Positions 1 through 9,143 are shown, counted from the stretch's first letter. The stretch is DNA of 64,000 nt from Verrucomicrobiia bacterium (GCA_030432565.1 JAUIGV010000013.1:111668-175667), one strand, 5' to 3'. Translations and numbers: made by a program. Notes: generated by a model not told the origin, from the letters alone.

Positions 1-1258
1 CACTCCCAACATCGACAAACTCGCCAGCCAGGGCATGCGCTTCACCCGCTGCTTCCAAACCGCGCCAATGTGTTCGCCCACCCGGCACAATATTTACACG
101 GGCCTTCCTCCGGTCGTAAGTGGTGCCTATCCAAACCACACCTTCGTCGCACCCGAAACAAAAAGCGTAGTACAATATCTCTCCGAACTCGGCTACACCG
201 TCGCCCAAAGCGGTAAAACGCACGTCTCACCCGGAAAGGTCTTCAGCTGGCAAAAAATCCCGGGTGGCAAAAATCCCGAGTTCGAAAAAGTAAGTTCATT
301 CATCAACGAACAAGCCGAAAAAAAGAAGCCCTTCTGCCTCCTGCTTTGCTCCAACGAACCACACACCCCGTGGAATTTGGGAGACCGTTCACGCTACCCG
401 GTCGACAAAGTAAAACTTCCCCCTTACTTCGTCGACACCCCCGAAACCCGCGATGGATTCTCACGCTATCTCGCCGAGATCACCTATTTCGATTCACAAG
501 TCGGCCAGGCCATGGAACTGGTTGAACAAAATGGCCTCACCGGCGACACCCTCTTTATCGTCACCTCCGAACAGGGCAACTCCTTCGCCTTTGCCAAGTG
601 GACTTGCTACGACAACGGGCTCCAGACCGCTCTCATCGCCCGGTGGCCGGGACACATCAAACCCGGATCGGTGAACCCTGCCATGATCGAGTACCTTGAC
701 CTTCTCCCCACCTTCATCGAGGCCGGAGGTGGCACCCCGCCCGCCGATCTCCGGGGCAAAAGCCTCCTTCCGGTCTTCGCCGGAAAACAATCCCATAAGA
801 AGTTCGTCCACGGAATCATGACCACCCGTGGCATCAACGACGGGTCGCCGCATTATGGCATCCGCTCGATCCGCTCGGAAAACTACAAATTGATCTGGAA
901 CCTCACCCCCGGGATCAGGTTTGTGAACGCCTGCACCACCGCTCCTGAATTCAAAAGCTGGCTCGCCCTCGCTGAAACTGGAAATCCGGATGCCATCGCT
1001 AAAACCACCCGCTACCAGCGACGGCCGGAATTCGAACTCTACGACATCCGAAAAGATCCGCTTGAATTGACCAATCTCGCCGGAAAACCCGAATTAGCCA
1101 AAACTCAGAAAAACCTCCACCAAGGGCTCTTGGCTTGGATGAAATCCTGCGGTGATCGAGGAAAAGCCACTGAAATGGAAGCCCTTGAGCACATGACGGG
1201 GAACCGGAGGAAAAAGAAAAAAGCTCTAAAAAACTCTCCGAAACCTAAGTCAAGATAG
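1..1258 (+). CDS. Sulfatase, N-terminus outside the window
   Basis: The frame is open from base 2 and has no start, so the first part of the gene lies upstream. The visible part begins with the sulfatase-type stretch TPNIDKLASQG and has the signature C-S-P-T-R at bases 71-85. The Cys of this signature is normally converted to formylglycine. Further in are PHTPW, the substrate/metal-pocket region around KWTCYDNG, and a C-terminal block (ELYDIRKDPLELTNLA) typical of family S1 sulfatases. An oddity is TSEQGN where most sulfatases have TSDHG or TSDNG, so one or two metal ligands are substituted. The tail is Lys-rich. Its likely role is hydrolysis of sulfate esters on polysaccharides in the periplasm or outside the cell; the substrate cannot be told. 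Confidence 0.9.
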   Translation, partial: TPNIDKLASQGMRFTRCFQTAPMCSPTRHNIYTGLPPVVSGAYPNHTFVAPETKSVVQYLSELGYTVAQSGKTHVSPGKVFSWQKIPGGKNPEFEKVSSFINEQAEKKKPFCLLLCSNEPHTPWNLGDRSRYPVDKVKLPPYFVDTPETRDGFSRYLAEITYFDSQVGQAMELVEQNGLTGDTLFIVTSEQGNSFAFAKWTCYDNGLQTALIARWPGHIKPGSVNPAMIEYLDLLPTFIEAGGGTPPADLRGKSLLPVFAGKQSHKKFVHGIMTTRGINDGSPHYGIRSIRSENYKLIWNLTPGIRFVNACTTAPEFKSWLALAETGNPDAIAKTTRYQRRPEFELYDIRKDPLELTNLAGKPELAKTQKNLHQGLLAWMKSCGDRGKATEMEALEHMTGNRRKKKKALKNSPKPKSR

Positions 1259-1342
1259 CCCGATAGGGAAATTCATCTCCCATTCAGGTTTTTTGAAACT
1301 TTTCCGGAGAACCCGGGTTTATTCCAGTAGCCGGAGAAAGCC

Positions 1343-1756
1343 ATGAAGCCGAACCACCCAACCAATCCACCCTCAGATTTCGACGCAGACCTCGAAAACG
1401 ATGCCGTCTGGAATCTTCTTGATGACGCAACCCCAACCGATCCGTCTCCCCGTTTTGTGCAGGATACCCTCCGCCGGGTGCGTCTTGAAGAGACCGAACG
1501 GAAATCCCCTTGGTGGAAAACCCTCCTCTCCCCCAAACCACTCATGGGAGCCGCCGGAGCTGCGCTGGCTGCCATCGCAATCGTGATTTCGTTGCCCAGC
1601 GAACCTGCCCCGAAGGGCGGAACAGTCGCAAAGACTCCTGAGGTCACCGAAGACTTCGATCAACTCGAAGACACCTTCGCCACCGAACTCCTCTCGGGGG
1701 CGGCTGAAGACCCAACCCTCCTCTCCGACGCGGAAATCGTCGCTCTTCTCTACTAA
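1343..1756 (+). CDS. Small single-pass membrane protein, anti-sigma-like
   Basis: A 137-residue protein with an acidic N-terminus (DLENDAVWNLLDD), then a short segment SPRFVQDTLRRVRLEE, one hydrophobic helix at about residues 70-87 (LMGAAGAALAAIAIVISL), and an acidic C-terminal tail ending LSDAEIVALLY. The layout of a cytoplasmic helical N-terminus plus one membrane helix resembles anti-sigma-factor-like proteins encoded ahead of DUF1549/DUF1553 genes in planctomycetes and verrucomicrobia, but no zinc-binding HxxxCxxC motif is present and no sigma factor gene is visible here. It lies 12 bp upstream of the DUF1549 gene and is probably co-transcribed with it. The function is not established. 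Confidence 0.7.
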   Translation: MKPNHPTNPPSDFDADLENDAVWNLLDDATPTDPSPRFVQDTLRRVRLEETERKSPWWKTLLSPKPLMGAAGAALAAIAIVISLPSEPAPKGGTVAKTPEVTEDFDQLEDTFATELLSGAAEDPTLLSDAEIVALLY

Positions 1757-1768
1757 ATTGAACTCACC

Positions 1769-3832
1769 ATGAAATTCCTCCTCCCCCTCATTGTCACCAT
1801 TCCAGTGGTTTTCGCGAAGCCGCTGCCCCTGGACGTGGTGCGCAATACCGCCCGCGAGATCGACGAGCTCCTGCACGCCGGCCAAGAGGCCCGAAGCATC
1901 AAGGCAAATCCCATCACCGATGATTCCACCTTCGTTCGCCGGAGCTACCTGAACATCATCGGACGCCTTCCGACTCACGACGAAGCCCGCTCCTTCCTGG
2001 AATCAAGCGATCAAGAAAAGCGAACCAAGCTTATCGACTCCTTGGTCGAATCTCCCGGCTTCAACTCCCGACTCTTCAACTTCTGGACCGACCTCCTTCG
2101 CGTCCAAACCAACAACGAACACAATGGACTGGGTTGGCACGTCTGGTTGAAGGATGCCGTCGAGAACAACATGCCCTACGACAAGATGGTCACGGAAATG
2201 CTCGCGGCCGACGGCCACGCTGCCGAAAATCCTGCCGTGGGATACTACCTGCGTGATCGTGGCATGCTCCTCGATAACGTCAGTAATACCGTCCAGGTTT
2301 TCCTCGGCCAGCAAATCGGCTGCGCCCAGTGCCACGACCACCCCTTCGACGACACCACCCAAATGGAGTATTACCAATTGGCGGCTTTCCTGGGAGGCAC
2401 CGACTACCGCTTCGAGGGTGGCCGGGAAAAAATCAAGGAAGCGATCGGGTTCGATCCCGATAAACGGCCCAAAAAAGCCTTTAAGAACATGACCAAAGAA
2501 GAGCGACGGAGATTCGCCCTCCAGGCAAAAAAAGCGAGGGAAAAGGCCATGTCCAAGCGTGAGGAAGCCCGCGCCATCGGTCAGGTCTTCCGCTACCACA
2601 ACCGCAACGCCCTCGCCGACAACACCAGCAAGGAACTCAAACTACCCGCCGACTATCAATATGAAGATGGAAAACCGGGCGACGTGGTCAAGCCCGGATT
2701 CCTCTTCGGACTTGATGCCAAGGACGTGAAACCCGGGCAGCGGCGCGAATACTTCGCCAAGTGGGTCACTTCTCCCAAAAATCCCTACTTCACCAAGGTC
2801 ATCGCCAACCGCATGTGGGAGTATGCCTTCGGCTACGGCCTCGTCGCCAACCCCGACGACTGGAACAATTCGCCCCAGCCCCACTACCCTGAGCTCGTCA
2901 ACTATGTCGAAAAAGCGATGCTCGCGGCCAACTATGACCTCCGGCAGTTCCTGCGCATCCTTTATCACACCAATCTTTTCCAACGGGAAGTCAGCACCGA
3001 GGAGCCCGCCCAAGGGTTCTCCTTCGACTTCCAGGGACCGATTCTCCGCCGGATGAGCGCCGAGGAAATTCGGGATTCATTCATCACTCTCGCATCCGGC
3101 AATGTCGACTCCAACACCAACAACAGCTTCGAAGAAGCGTGGGATGATTATGTAAAAGCCTTCGACTTCCTCATGAGCACCAACAGCAAGCAACTGAAGG
3201 AAATCAGCACCGTTGTTATCGAAGGCGAGAAACAACGCCGGGCGCTCCAAAAGGAAGTCTCCATCCTCCGCACCAAAGCCCAGAAGGCACGAGAAAATGG
3301 TAACATGGCCGCCTTCCGGGAAGTCTCCGCTGAAATCAGATCCGTCCAGAAAAAATACGGGAAGGGCTACAGCAAAGGAAGAGGCATGAGCGAAAACAGC
3401 GTGACGACCAAAGCAGCCCCGGCCCTTGCCCGTCGTGCCCGCACCGGCCGCCCCGACGAGCCCGAGTTCCGCATGCGGGCCTCCGAACTTCCCGTTCCCG
3501 CAAGAGGTGGCACCTTCCTCGCCGAATTCGGCGGATCGGATGCCGAAAGCCCGTCTTCCGCTCACACCGAAGCCACCGTTCCGCAAACCCTGCGCCTTCT
3601 AAACGGGCTTGAGACCAGCCTTCTCACCAATAAGAAGAATTCTTTTGCCCGCTCGCTCCGTGCCATTGAATCACCTTCCAGAAGACTCGATTTTCTCTTT
3701 CTCAGCCTCTACTCCGCCTTCCCAACCGAAGACGAGAAAGAAGCCTTCCTCCCCGAAATGAAAACCCCGGAGTCCACCGAGACATTCGCCCGGGCCATCC
3801 TCACCTCCAACCGTTTCCTCTTTGTCCAATGA
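1769..3832 (+). CDS. Secreted DUF1549/DUF1553 protein (PSD1 type, no N-terminal cytochrome)
   Basis: A 687-residue protein with a signal peptide (KFLLPLIVTIPVVFAKP). The DUF1549 domain covers about residues 25-220 and includes RRSYLNIIGRLPT and the conserved C-A-Q-C-H-D-H-P motif. The DUF1553 domain lies in the second half (ANRMWEYAFGYGLV, LFQREVST, RRMSAEEIRDS). Between them is a strongly charged helical insert (about residues 235-270, KEERRRFALQAKKAREKA). Unlike the related gene at 10354 it has no N-terminal cytochrome-c domain. A second basic helical stretch (about residues 475-540) interrupts DUF1553. The stop overlaps the start of the DUF1501 gene (ATGA). These pairs are common in planctomycetes and verrucomicrobia and are thought to act in polysaccharide breakdown at the cell surface; the reaction is unknown. 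Confidence 0.9.
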   Translation: MKFLLPLIVTIPVVFAKPLPLDVVRNTAREIDELLHAGQEARSIKANPITDDSTFVRRSYLNIIGRLPTHDEARSFLESSDQEKRTKLIDSLVESPGFNSRLFNFWTDLLRVQTNNEHNGLGWHVWLKDAVENNMPYDKMVTEMLAADGHAAENPAVGYYLRDRGMLLDNVSNTVQVFLGQQIGCAQCHDHPFDDTTQMEYYQLAAFLGGTDYRFEGGREKIKEAIGFDPDKRPKKAFKNMTKEERRRFALQAKKAREKAMSKREEARAIGQVFRYHNRNALADNTSKELKLPADYQYEDGKPGDVVKPGFLFGLDAKDVKPGQRREYFAKWVTSPKNPYFTKVIANRMWEYAFGYGLVANPDDWNNSPQPHYPELVNYVEKAMLAANYDLRQFLRILYHTNLFQREVSTEEPAQGFSFDFQGPILRRMSAEEIRDSFITLASGNVDSNTNNSFEEAWDDYVKAFDFLMSTNSKQLKEISTVVIEGEKQRRALQKEVSILRTKAQKARENGNMAAFREVSAEIRSVQKKYGKGYSKGRGMSENSVTTKAAPALARRARTGRPDEPEFRMRASELPVPARGGTFLAEFGGSDAESPSSAHTEATVPQTLRLLNGLETSLLTNKKNSFARSLRAIESPSRRLDFLFLSLYSAFPTEDEKEAFLPEMKTPESTETFARAILTSNRFLFVQ

Positions 3833-5142
3833 ACCCCTTTAATCAACTCGACGACCAATCACGCCGGAGCTTTCTGGCCAGCACCGCCCGCACCGCCTTC
3901 GGCGTGACCCTTGGCGGCGCTTCCGCTTCCTGGTTCTCCTCCGCAGAAGCGGCCGAAGCCATCAAAAAATCCAACGGTAAGGCCAAGAACGTCATCTACC
4001 TCTACATGGCAGGCGGCATGACTCACATCGACACCTTTGACCCCAAGCCCGAGGCGCCCTCCGAGTACCGCGGCCCCATCAAAGCAATTTCGACAAAAGT
4101 AGATGGCATCCAGCTCGGCCAGCACTTCGAACGCACCGCGAAGCACACCGACAAGATGGCCATCGTTCGCTCCATGACCTCGACCCAGGGGGCTCACGCC
4201 CAGGGCAACTACCACATCCACACGTCCTACACCCAGCGGGCCTCGATCACCCACCCCTCACTCGGTTCGTGGGCCAACAAGCTTGATGCAGATCGGCTTA
4301 AGGGAACCCTCCCTCCTTACGTTACCGTTCACAGCGGCAACAACCATCCCGGGGCAGGATTCTTCGAGCCCAACGTGGCGCCTCTTCCCGTGGGTGATGC
4401 CGAAAAGGGACTCCAGAATTCCAGACGCCGCAGCAACGTTTCGGAGTCAGCCTTTAACCGCCAAATCGCTCTCCGCTCGAAGCTTGATGCCGACTTTGGT
4501 TCGCGCTTCAAAAAGGGACAGCGCAGCGTTCGCGCTTACGATGAGATGTTCAGCTCCGCGGTCAGCCTGATGCAGTCCAAGGACCTCGAAGCCTTTGATC
4601 TCTCCAAGGAATCCAAAGACGCCCATGCAGCCTACGGAACCGATAAGTTCGGCAAAGGAGTTTTGCTCGCACGACGTCTTGTCGAACACGGAGTCCGCTT
4701 TGTTGAAGTGCAACTCGGTGGCTTCGACTGGCACTCCGATAACTTCACCAAGGCCGACGAGAAACTTCCCATCCTCGATCAAGCCTACGCCGCCCTTCTT
4801 TCCGATCTCGAGCAACGTGGACTTCTCGAAAGCACTCTTGTTGTCATCGCCACCGAGTTCGGCCGGACCCCGAAGATCGACGATGACGCCGGACGAAACC
4901 ACTTCCCGAAAGCCTTCTCCTTTGCTCTCGCCGGAGCCGGCATCAAAGGGGGAACCGTTTACGGCGAGACCGACAAAACAGCCTCCAACGTCATCACGGA
5001 AAAGACCACCGCGTCCGACTTCAACGCCACCATTGCCGCCGCCATGGGATTGCAATACGACCAGGTCGTCTTCTCTCCCACCAAGCGCCCTTTCAAGATG
5101 GGAGGAAAAACCGGCAAACCCATCACCGAAATCCTCGCCTAA
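3829..5142 (+). CDS. DUF1501 protein with Tat-type signal
   Basis: A 437-residue protein beginning with a twin-arginine-like leader (R12-R13 in QSRRSFLASTARTAFG, then a hydrophobic stretch), so probably exported folded by the Tat route. The rest is a DUF1501 domain of the alkaline-phosphatase/sulfatase superfamily: VIYLYMAGGMTHIDTFDPKP near the N-terminus, GVRFVEVQLGGFDWHSDN in the middle, and VVIATEFGRTPKIDDDAGRNH with FALAGAGIKGGTVYGETD in the metal-site region. It overlaps the preceding DUF1549/DUF1553 gene by 4 bp, which points to translational coupling and joint function. A strong terminator follows at 5168. The substrate is not known. Confidence 0.92.
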   Translation: MNPFNQLDDQSRRSFLASTARTAFGVTLGGASASWFSSAEAAEAIKKSNGKAKNVIYLYMAGGMTHIDTFDPKPEAPSEYRGPIKAISTKVDGIQLGQHFERTAKHTDKMAIVRSMTSTQGAHAQGNYHIHTSYTQRASITHPSLGSWANKLDADRLKGTLPPYVTVHSGNNHPGAGFFEPNVAPLPVGDAEKGLQNSRRRSNVSESAFNRQIALRSKLDADFGSRFKKGQRSVRAYDEMFSSAVSLMQSKDLEAFDLSKESKDAHAAYGTDKFGKGVLLARRLVEHGVRFVEVQLGGFDWHSDNFTKADEKLPILDQAYAALLSDLEQRGLLESTLVVIATEFGRTPKIDDDAGRNHFPKAFSFALAGAGIKGGTVYGETDKTASNVITEKTTASDFNATIAAAMGLQYDQVVFSPTKRPFKMGGKTGKPITEILA

Positions 5143-5167
5143 CCCCGCGGGCAAGTTTCACTTTTCC

Positions 5168-5202
5168 AAACCAGCACCTCGAAAGGGGGGCTGGTTTTTT
5201 TT
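5168..5202 (+). terminator. Rho-independent terminator after the DUF1501 gene
   Basis: The arms AAACCAGC (5168-5175) and GCTGGTTT (5190-5197) pair perfectly. Inside them CCTC pairs with GGGG around a GAAA tetraloop. A run of T follows to 5202. This closes the 1343-5142 transcription unit. Confidence 0.9.
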
Positions 5203-5205
5203 GGG

Positions 5206-5745
5206 GTCTGACGTATCTGATCATTGGGTCGGAAAAGGCACGCTGCATGGCCCCTTCAATTTTGTCGTCCTAAGATAAAATCTATTAGGGAGTGAGGGCC
5301 ATCTGTTGTGTTCCCCCAAAATCTGACAGACTCCGTCTGCTTTAATCTACTGTCCTACAAAGTCCTTGATCATTCGCTTCCGTCACCTGGTGTTTGAGAC
5401 CTTGTTGCAACCGGGCGATGTCGCGGCGATTGATAAAAAATTCACTAAGTCGATGCGGACGGCGGTGATTAATCCGAAGCAGTTGGAGCAGCATGAATCC
5501 CAGCCGTCATCGATGATCCAGAGTCAGTACGACGACTCCAACAGAAGACCGAAATTTTGAAGGTGCGTCGAACCACTCTTGGGCTATGAAATTATTTCAT
5601 GGATATCATCCTCGATTGATCTTTCCATCTCAAGAGTCACAGCTCCCAGCCATCTCGATAAGGTCATTTAAAAAAAGCACCGCCAATCGTTTGTCGTTGT
5701 TCAGTTTTGGGTGGTAGAACACAGAAACCACCACCATGATTCAGC
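5206..5745. other. Gap with one weak open frame, possibly a gene remnant
   Basis: No gene is recognised between the terminator and the CRTAC1-family gene. One plus-strand frame is open from 5327 to the stop at 5558-5560 (first start-like codon TTG at 5366). Its middle part (GDVAAIDKKFTKSMRTAV, NPKQLEQHE) has codon use like a real gene, while the ends do not. It has no recognised domain and no ribosome binding site. It may be the leftover of a deleted gene. The rest of the stretch is AT-richer than the neighbouring genes, and no tRNA, repeat array or clear promoter was seen. Confidence 0.4.
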
Positions 5746-7524
5746 ATGCCCGCTAACTTCAAAGGACGAGGGATCACCTGTTTCCAGCATAAACTTGCAA
5801 ACTTGATGCAGGGACTTGGGGCGGGAATTCTGCTGGCACTGGCCGTGATTGCTTGCTCGGAGGAAAAACCGGCTCAAAAACAGGAAGTCTCCACCGATCA
5901 GCGAATCAAAGAGATGATTGCCACCGAGGAACTGTTGCAAAAACTGACCCCGAAGCTGCGCAGCCTGGGAGCTTCGATGATCAGCGGTTCCGTCGAGGAT
6001 CTGCCGGGATCGGTGACCGGTAAAGCTGGTGTCCCACCGTGGAAAGGGCTCGATCCGTCCCACCGGTGGACCAGTGCTTCCTTCGGAACTCTCAAAGCCT
6101 CCTTCGAAAACAATGACTTCAAGATGAAGACAAAATTTGACGGAATACGCCGGGGGAAGGACGGAACGATCGTAGGGGTGACAGCCAAGCAAAGATTGAT
6201 TTGGAGGAAAAGTGATGAGACGGAGGTTGGCTGGAAGCTCGTGAAATGGGAACCGCTTGAGTTTGAGACCGATGAGTCTCCCCAACCACTTTTTGAGGAA
6301 GTTCTCGATCGGGTGATCGCCGACCCCGCTGCTTTGGCGAAGGCCAGGACGTCCTTTCAAGAGGAAGTTCTCCGCAAAACCTTTGCGGGCCAAACCGCAA
6401 GCGTCGGACGTTTTAATGTGACCTCGTCTCCCGATATCGAGAGTACCGTGCAATATCCAACGGTCAGTGTGATGGACTTCGACAGCGATGGTCACGAGGA
6501 CTTTTTCCTTTCGGCGCGGTGGGTCCCGCCACAATTGTTCAGAAACCTTGGCAACGGAACTTACGAGGAAGTGGCAGCCCGGTCGGGTATCACCGTCGAC
6601 GGACATGTCACATGCGCTGTCTTTGCAGATTTTGATAACGATGGTGATCCCGATGCTCTTTTGGGACGGAGCTTCGAGCCAACCGTATACTATCGCAACG
6701 ACGCAGGTCGCTTTACCGATGTCACCGCAACCGCAACAGATTTGGGAAATCTCCTGGTCGTATCCAGCATGGCTGTCGCCGACGTCAATCGAGACGGACT
6801 CCTCGACGTTTATTTGTCGACCTATAACACCCCGATTGCCCGTGTCCAGGACATCAACCCCGGAATCCTGAGCCCCGCACAGCTGAAAAAATTTGTTCAC
6901 TACCTCCGGACTGATAGCGCGCCTTTCCTCAATGAACGTGGTTTTCCTAACGTCCTTTTAATGAATCGGGGAGGGGGTCGTCTCGAACGGGCGGGAGGCG
7001 ACGTCGTTGAACTCTATCGCAAGAGTTATCAACCGCTTTGGTTTGATGCCGATAACGACGGTGATGAAGATCTCTACGTCTGCAACGACTTTGGGCCGGA
7101 CAGCTATTTGCGCAATGACACTCCTCCGGGAGCAAGTGATCCGGTTTTAGTAGAGGCCTTTGCCAAGGTGTTTCCCGACGGGAAGATGTCCTATGGGATG
7201 GGCGCTTCCTGTGGAGATTTTGACAATGACGGCGATCTGGATCTCTTTGTCACAAATATGTATTCGAAAGCCGGCAACCGCATTGTTCCGGCAATCGGGA
7301 ACAGCGATCCACGTATCATCACGTCCGCACGAGGAAATTTTCTTTACCGAAACGATGGGGGGATCTTCCGGCTGATTAGCGAGGAGGATGCACCGGAAAC
7401 CAAAGTCGGCTGGGCCTTCGGGGGCCAGTTTGCGGACTTCAATAATGACGGATGGTTGGACCTTTACGTTCCAAGCGGTTTATACACCGCACCCCGTGAG
7501 GTGGCAACCGAGGTTGACTTGTGA
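5746..7524 (+). CDS. CRTAC1-family FG-GAP repeat protein, part before the in-frame TGA
   Basis: Residues 1-592 of a protein that ends at an in-frame TGA (7522-7524), although the same frame stays open to 8178. The N-terminus has a lipoprotein signal (ALAVIAC at about residue 38), and the ATG at 5806 would give a more usual signal length than the one at 5746. A helical region follows, then a beta-propeller with repeated calcium-binding-like FG-GAP/VCBS motifs: DFDSDGHEDFF, DFDNDGDPDAL, DVNRDGLLDVYL, DADNDGDEDLYV, DFDNDGDLDLFV and DFNNDGWLDLYV. CRTAC1-type proteins are secreted and calcium-binding, of unknown role, and are usually finished by an ASPIC/UnbV domain. Here that domain lies after the stop codon. 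Confidence 0.8.
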   Translation: MPANFKGRGITCFQHKLANLMQGLGAGILLALAVIACSEEKPAQKQEVSTDQRIKEMIATEELLQKLTPKLRSLGASMISGSVEDLPGSVTGKAGVPPWKGLDPSHRWTSASFGTLKASFENNDFKMKTKFDGIRRGKDGTIVGVTAKQRLIWRKSDETEVGWKLVKWEPLEFETDESPQPLFEEVLDRVIADPAALAKARTSFQEEVLRKTFAGQTASVGRFNVTSSPDIESTVQYPTVSVMDFDSDGHEDFFLSARWVPPQLFRNLGNGTYEEVAARSGITVDGHVTCAVFADFDNDGDPDALLGRSFEPTVYYRNDAGRFTDVTATATDLGNLLVVSSMAVADVNRDGLLDVYLSTYNTPIARVQDINPGILSPAQLKKFVHYLRTDSAPFLNERGFPNVLLMNRGGGRLERAGGDVVELYRKSYQPLWFDADNDGDEDLYVCNDFGPDSYLRNDTPPGASDPVLVEAFAKVFPDGKMSYGMGASCGDFDNDGDLDLFVTNMYSKAGNRIVPAIGNSDPRIITSARGNFLYRNDGGIFRLISEEDAPETKVGWAFGGQFADFNNDGWLDLYVPSGLYTAPREVATEVDL

Positions 7525-7545
7525 GCATGCTTCTGGAGTACGGTC

Positions 7546-8178
7546 GTGCTCAAAGACCAGACTCGGAGCAGCGAGTTTCAAAAGTCTCCCTACTGGAAAT
7601 CTCCCCTCCTTGATTTCCAACTACGGGTGCCGGAAGGAGTTCCGGGAAACAGTCGGGCCGCCAAAAGCAATTCGCTCAGCGGAAACGAGCGAAACCGGCT
7701 CCTTATGGGTGGACAGGACGGATTCGTAGGACGAACCCTCGTGAGCGGCGCTGACTGCAAAGAAGACGCCCGCTCCTTTGCACTCCTCGATTTTGATCAG
7801 GACGGCTGGGTTGATATCGCCCTGGCAAGCTGCAACGGACCTCGCCTCCGCTTCTTTCGAAATCGCTTTGGAGAACTCGGTGCATTGGGAAGTGTCGTGG
7901 AGGTCATCCTGCGCGGCAGCCATGCCGGAGCGACTCCTTCATCAGGTCAGAGCAATCGTGACGGCGTGGGAGCAATTGTCACCGCCGCCACAAACCAACG
8001 GATCCGCGCCTTCCGGAAATCAATTGGGGAAGGCCTGGCCGCCCAGAATTCATCCCGGATTCGAGTTACCCTCGCCCCCGGAGAAATACTCAAGCAGTTG
8101 GAGGTCCGCTGGCCTTCCGGGAAAGTTTCCAGCTTAAAACCCTCTCCTGACGAATCTCTGATACGCATCAACGAGTAA
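7546..8178 (+). pseudogene. CRTAC1-family protein, C-terminal part after the in-frame TGA (FG-GAP + ASPIC/UnbV)
   Basis: This is in the same reading frame as 5746-7524, separated only by the TGA at 7522-7524; the codons between (ACFWSTVVLKDQ from 7525 if the internal Met is ignored) fit the family continuously. It contains a seventh FG-GAP motif (DFDQDGWVDIAL) and the ASPIC/UnbV domain: GVGAIVTAATNQRIRA, GEGLAAQNS and the C-terminal LEVRWPSGKV. It could be translated on its own only from the internal ATG at 7546, which has no obvious ribosome binding site and no signal peptide. It is best read as the second half of one gene that has suffered a nonsense mutation, a sequencing error, or recoding. 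Confidence 0.75.
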
Positions 8179-8356
8179 AGCTCTCTAAAGTGGAGATAAT
8201 TCGATTAGGTGGGAAGATAACCGGGCGAAAGACCGGTTCCTGAAGCTACATCTTCATTAAAAATACGATTAAACATGAATGACTCTAATCCAGCGATGCG
8301 AATGAGTTTGCGTTCATTCTTTAAAAGTTCTACAACTGGAACGCCCCAAGAAAATT

Positions 8357-9070
8357 ATGAAATTAAACCAAAAAAATAAGCTGGCGACAGCCAGTTTCTC
8401 GGTACTGGCAAGTCTCGGTCTCTCCGCGACGTCAAACGGCGCCCTGATCCTTGGCACCACCATTGAAAGTGCTACAACGGGTCTCAATCCTGCGATGGCG
8501 CCGGAAAATGCCATTAACGGCAGTGGTCTTCCTGACAATGTGCCGGCTTTAACCGGATCCCATGGCAATTCATTTGACACAAACTGGTGGACCGGGTGGG
8601 ACGGTAACGTCACCGAGTGGCAACTCACGGTGGATCTGGAAGGTAATTATGATCTCGATACAGTGCAAATTTGGAACTACCGGGAAGGCTGCTGCTCCGG
8701 TCGTGGTTTGAGTTCCGTCGAGATCTATGTGTCTTCTGTTGAGGACGAACTCAGTCTCATCAAGCTTTCAACCAACGGATCAGGCACTCATGACGACGGC
8801 TTGGGCAACTTCCTTTTACCACAAGCACCAGCGGCCGGTGATTACTTCGGTTTCAACCTCGACTTGTCCGGGGTGACAGACCCCAGCCTTTTGGACAACG
8901 TCCGCCTTTTCCGCATTGATGGCGGAACTGACTTGTGGGGTGACGGGCAAATCCACGCTGGTTTGGCAGAAATCCAGTTCGGAGGGGTGGACGCCATTCC
9001 AGAACCTGCGACCACTGGACTGCTCCTCTTCGGCGTTTTGGGTCTCATGGTCCGTCGCCGCAAAGCCTAG
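8357..9070 (+). CDS. Secreted discoidin-like protein with PEP-CTERM sorting tail
   Basis: A 237-residue protein with a signal peptide (about residues 1-29, cut near SNGALI). The body reads as an F5/8-type (discoidin-like) beta-sandwich with repeated Trp (TNWWTGWDGNVTEWQLTVDL) and a central Cys pair (REGCCSGRGLSSVEIYV). It ends with a PEP-CTERM signal: IPEPATTGLLLFG, a hydrophobic helix and MVRRRKA. PEP-CTERM tails are processed by an exosortase, and such proteins usually end up in the envelope or extracellular matrix. No exosortase gene is in this window. The next gene is a close paralogue without the sorting tail, and a terminator lies between the two. Confidence 0.88.
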   Translation: MKLNQKNKLATASFSVLASLGLSATSNGALILGTTIESATTGLNPAMAPENAINGSGLPDNVPALTGSHGNSFDTNWWTGWDGNVTEWQLTVDLEGNYDLDTVQIWNYREGCCSGRGLSSVEIYVSSVEDELSLIKLSTNGSGTHDDGLGNFLLPQAPAAGDYFGFNLDLSGVTDPSLLDNVRLFRIDGGTDLWGDGQIHAGLAEIQFGGVDAIPEPATTGLLLFGVLGLMVRRRKA

Positions 9071-9103
9071 AAAGGCAGGAACTCAGAACAAATTTATTTC
9101 GAG

Positions 9104-9135
9104 AACCGCTCGTCGAATGGCGGGCGGTTTTTTTT
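9104..9135 (+). terminator. Rho-independent terminator after the PEP-CTERM gene
   Basis: An 11-bp stem (AACCGCTCGTC at 9104-9114 with GGCGGGCGGTT at 9119-9129, two G-T pairs), a GAAT loop, and a T run to 9135. Confidence 0.88.
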
Positions 9136-9143
9136 GCTAGGGC

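Noticed and set aside
5701..6900. Long minus-strand open frame, 399 codons
   Set aside because: It lies opposite the CRTAC1-family gene, whose plus-strand frame has repeated DxDxDG motifs. The antisense product matches no family.
7522..7551. Bacterial SECIS element after the TGA
   Set aside because: The stem starts at the TGA itself and its apical loop does not show the features needed for SelB binding that I could recognise; the family has no known selenocysteine member. Kept only as a possibility in the finding.
8219..8238. Hairpin AACCGG...CCGGTT after the CRTAC1-family gene as terminator or riboswitch
   Set aside because: There is no T run after it and no conserved riboswitch core; it may be a weak hairpin only.
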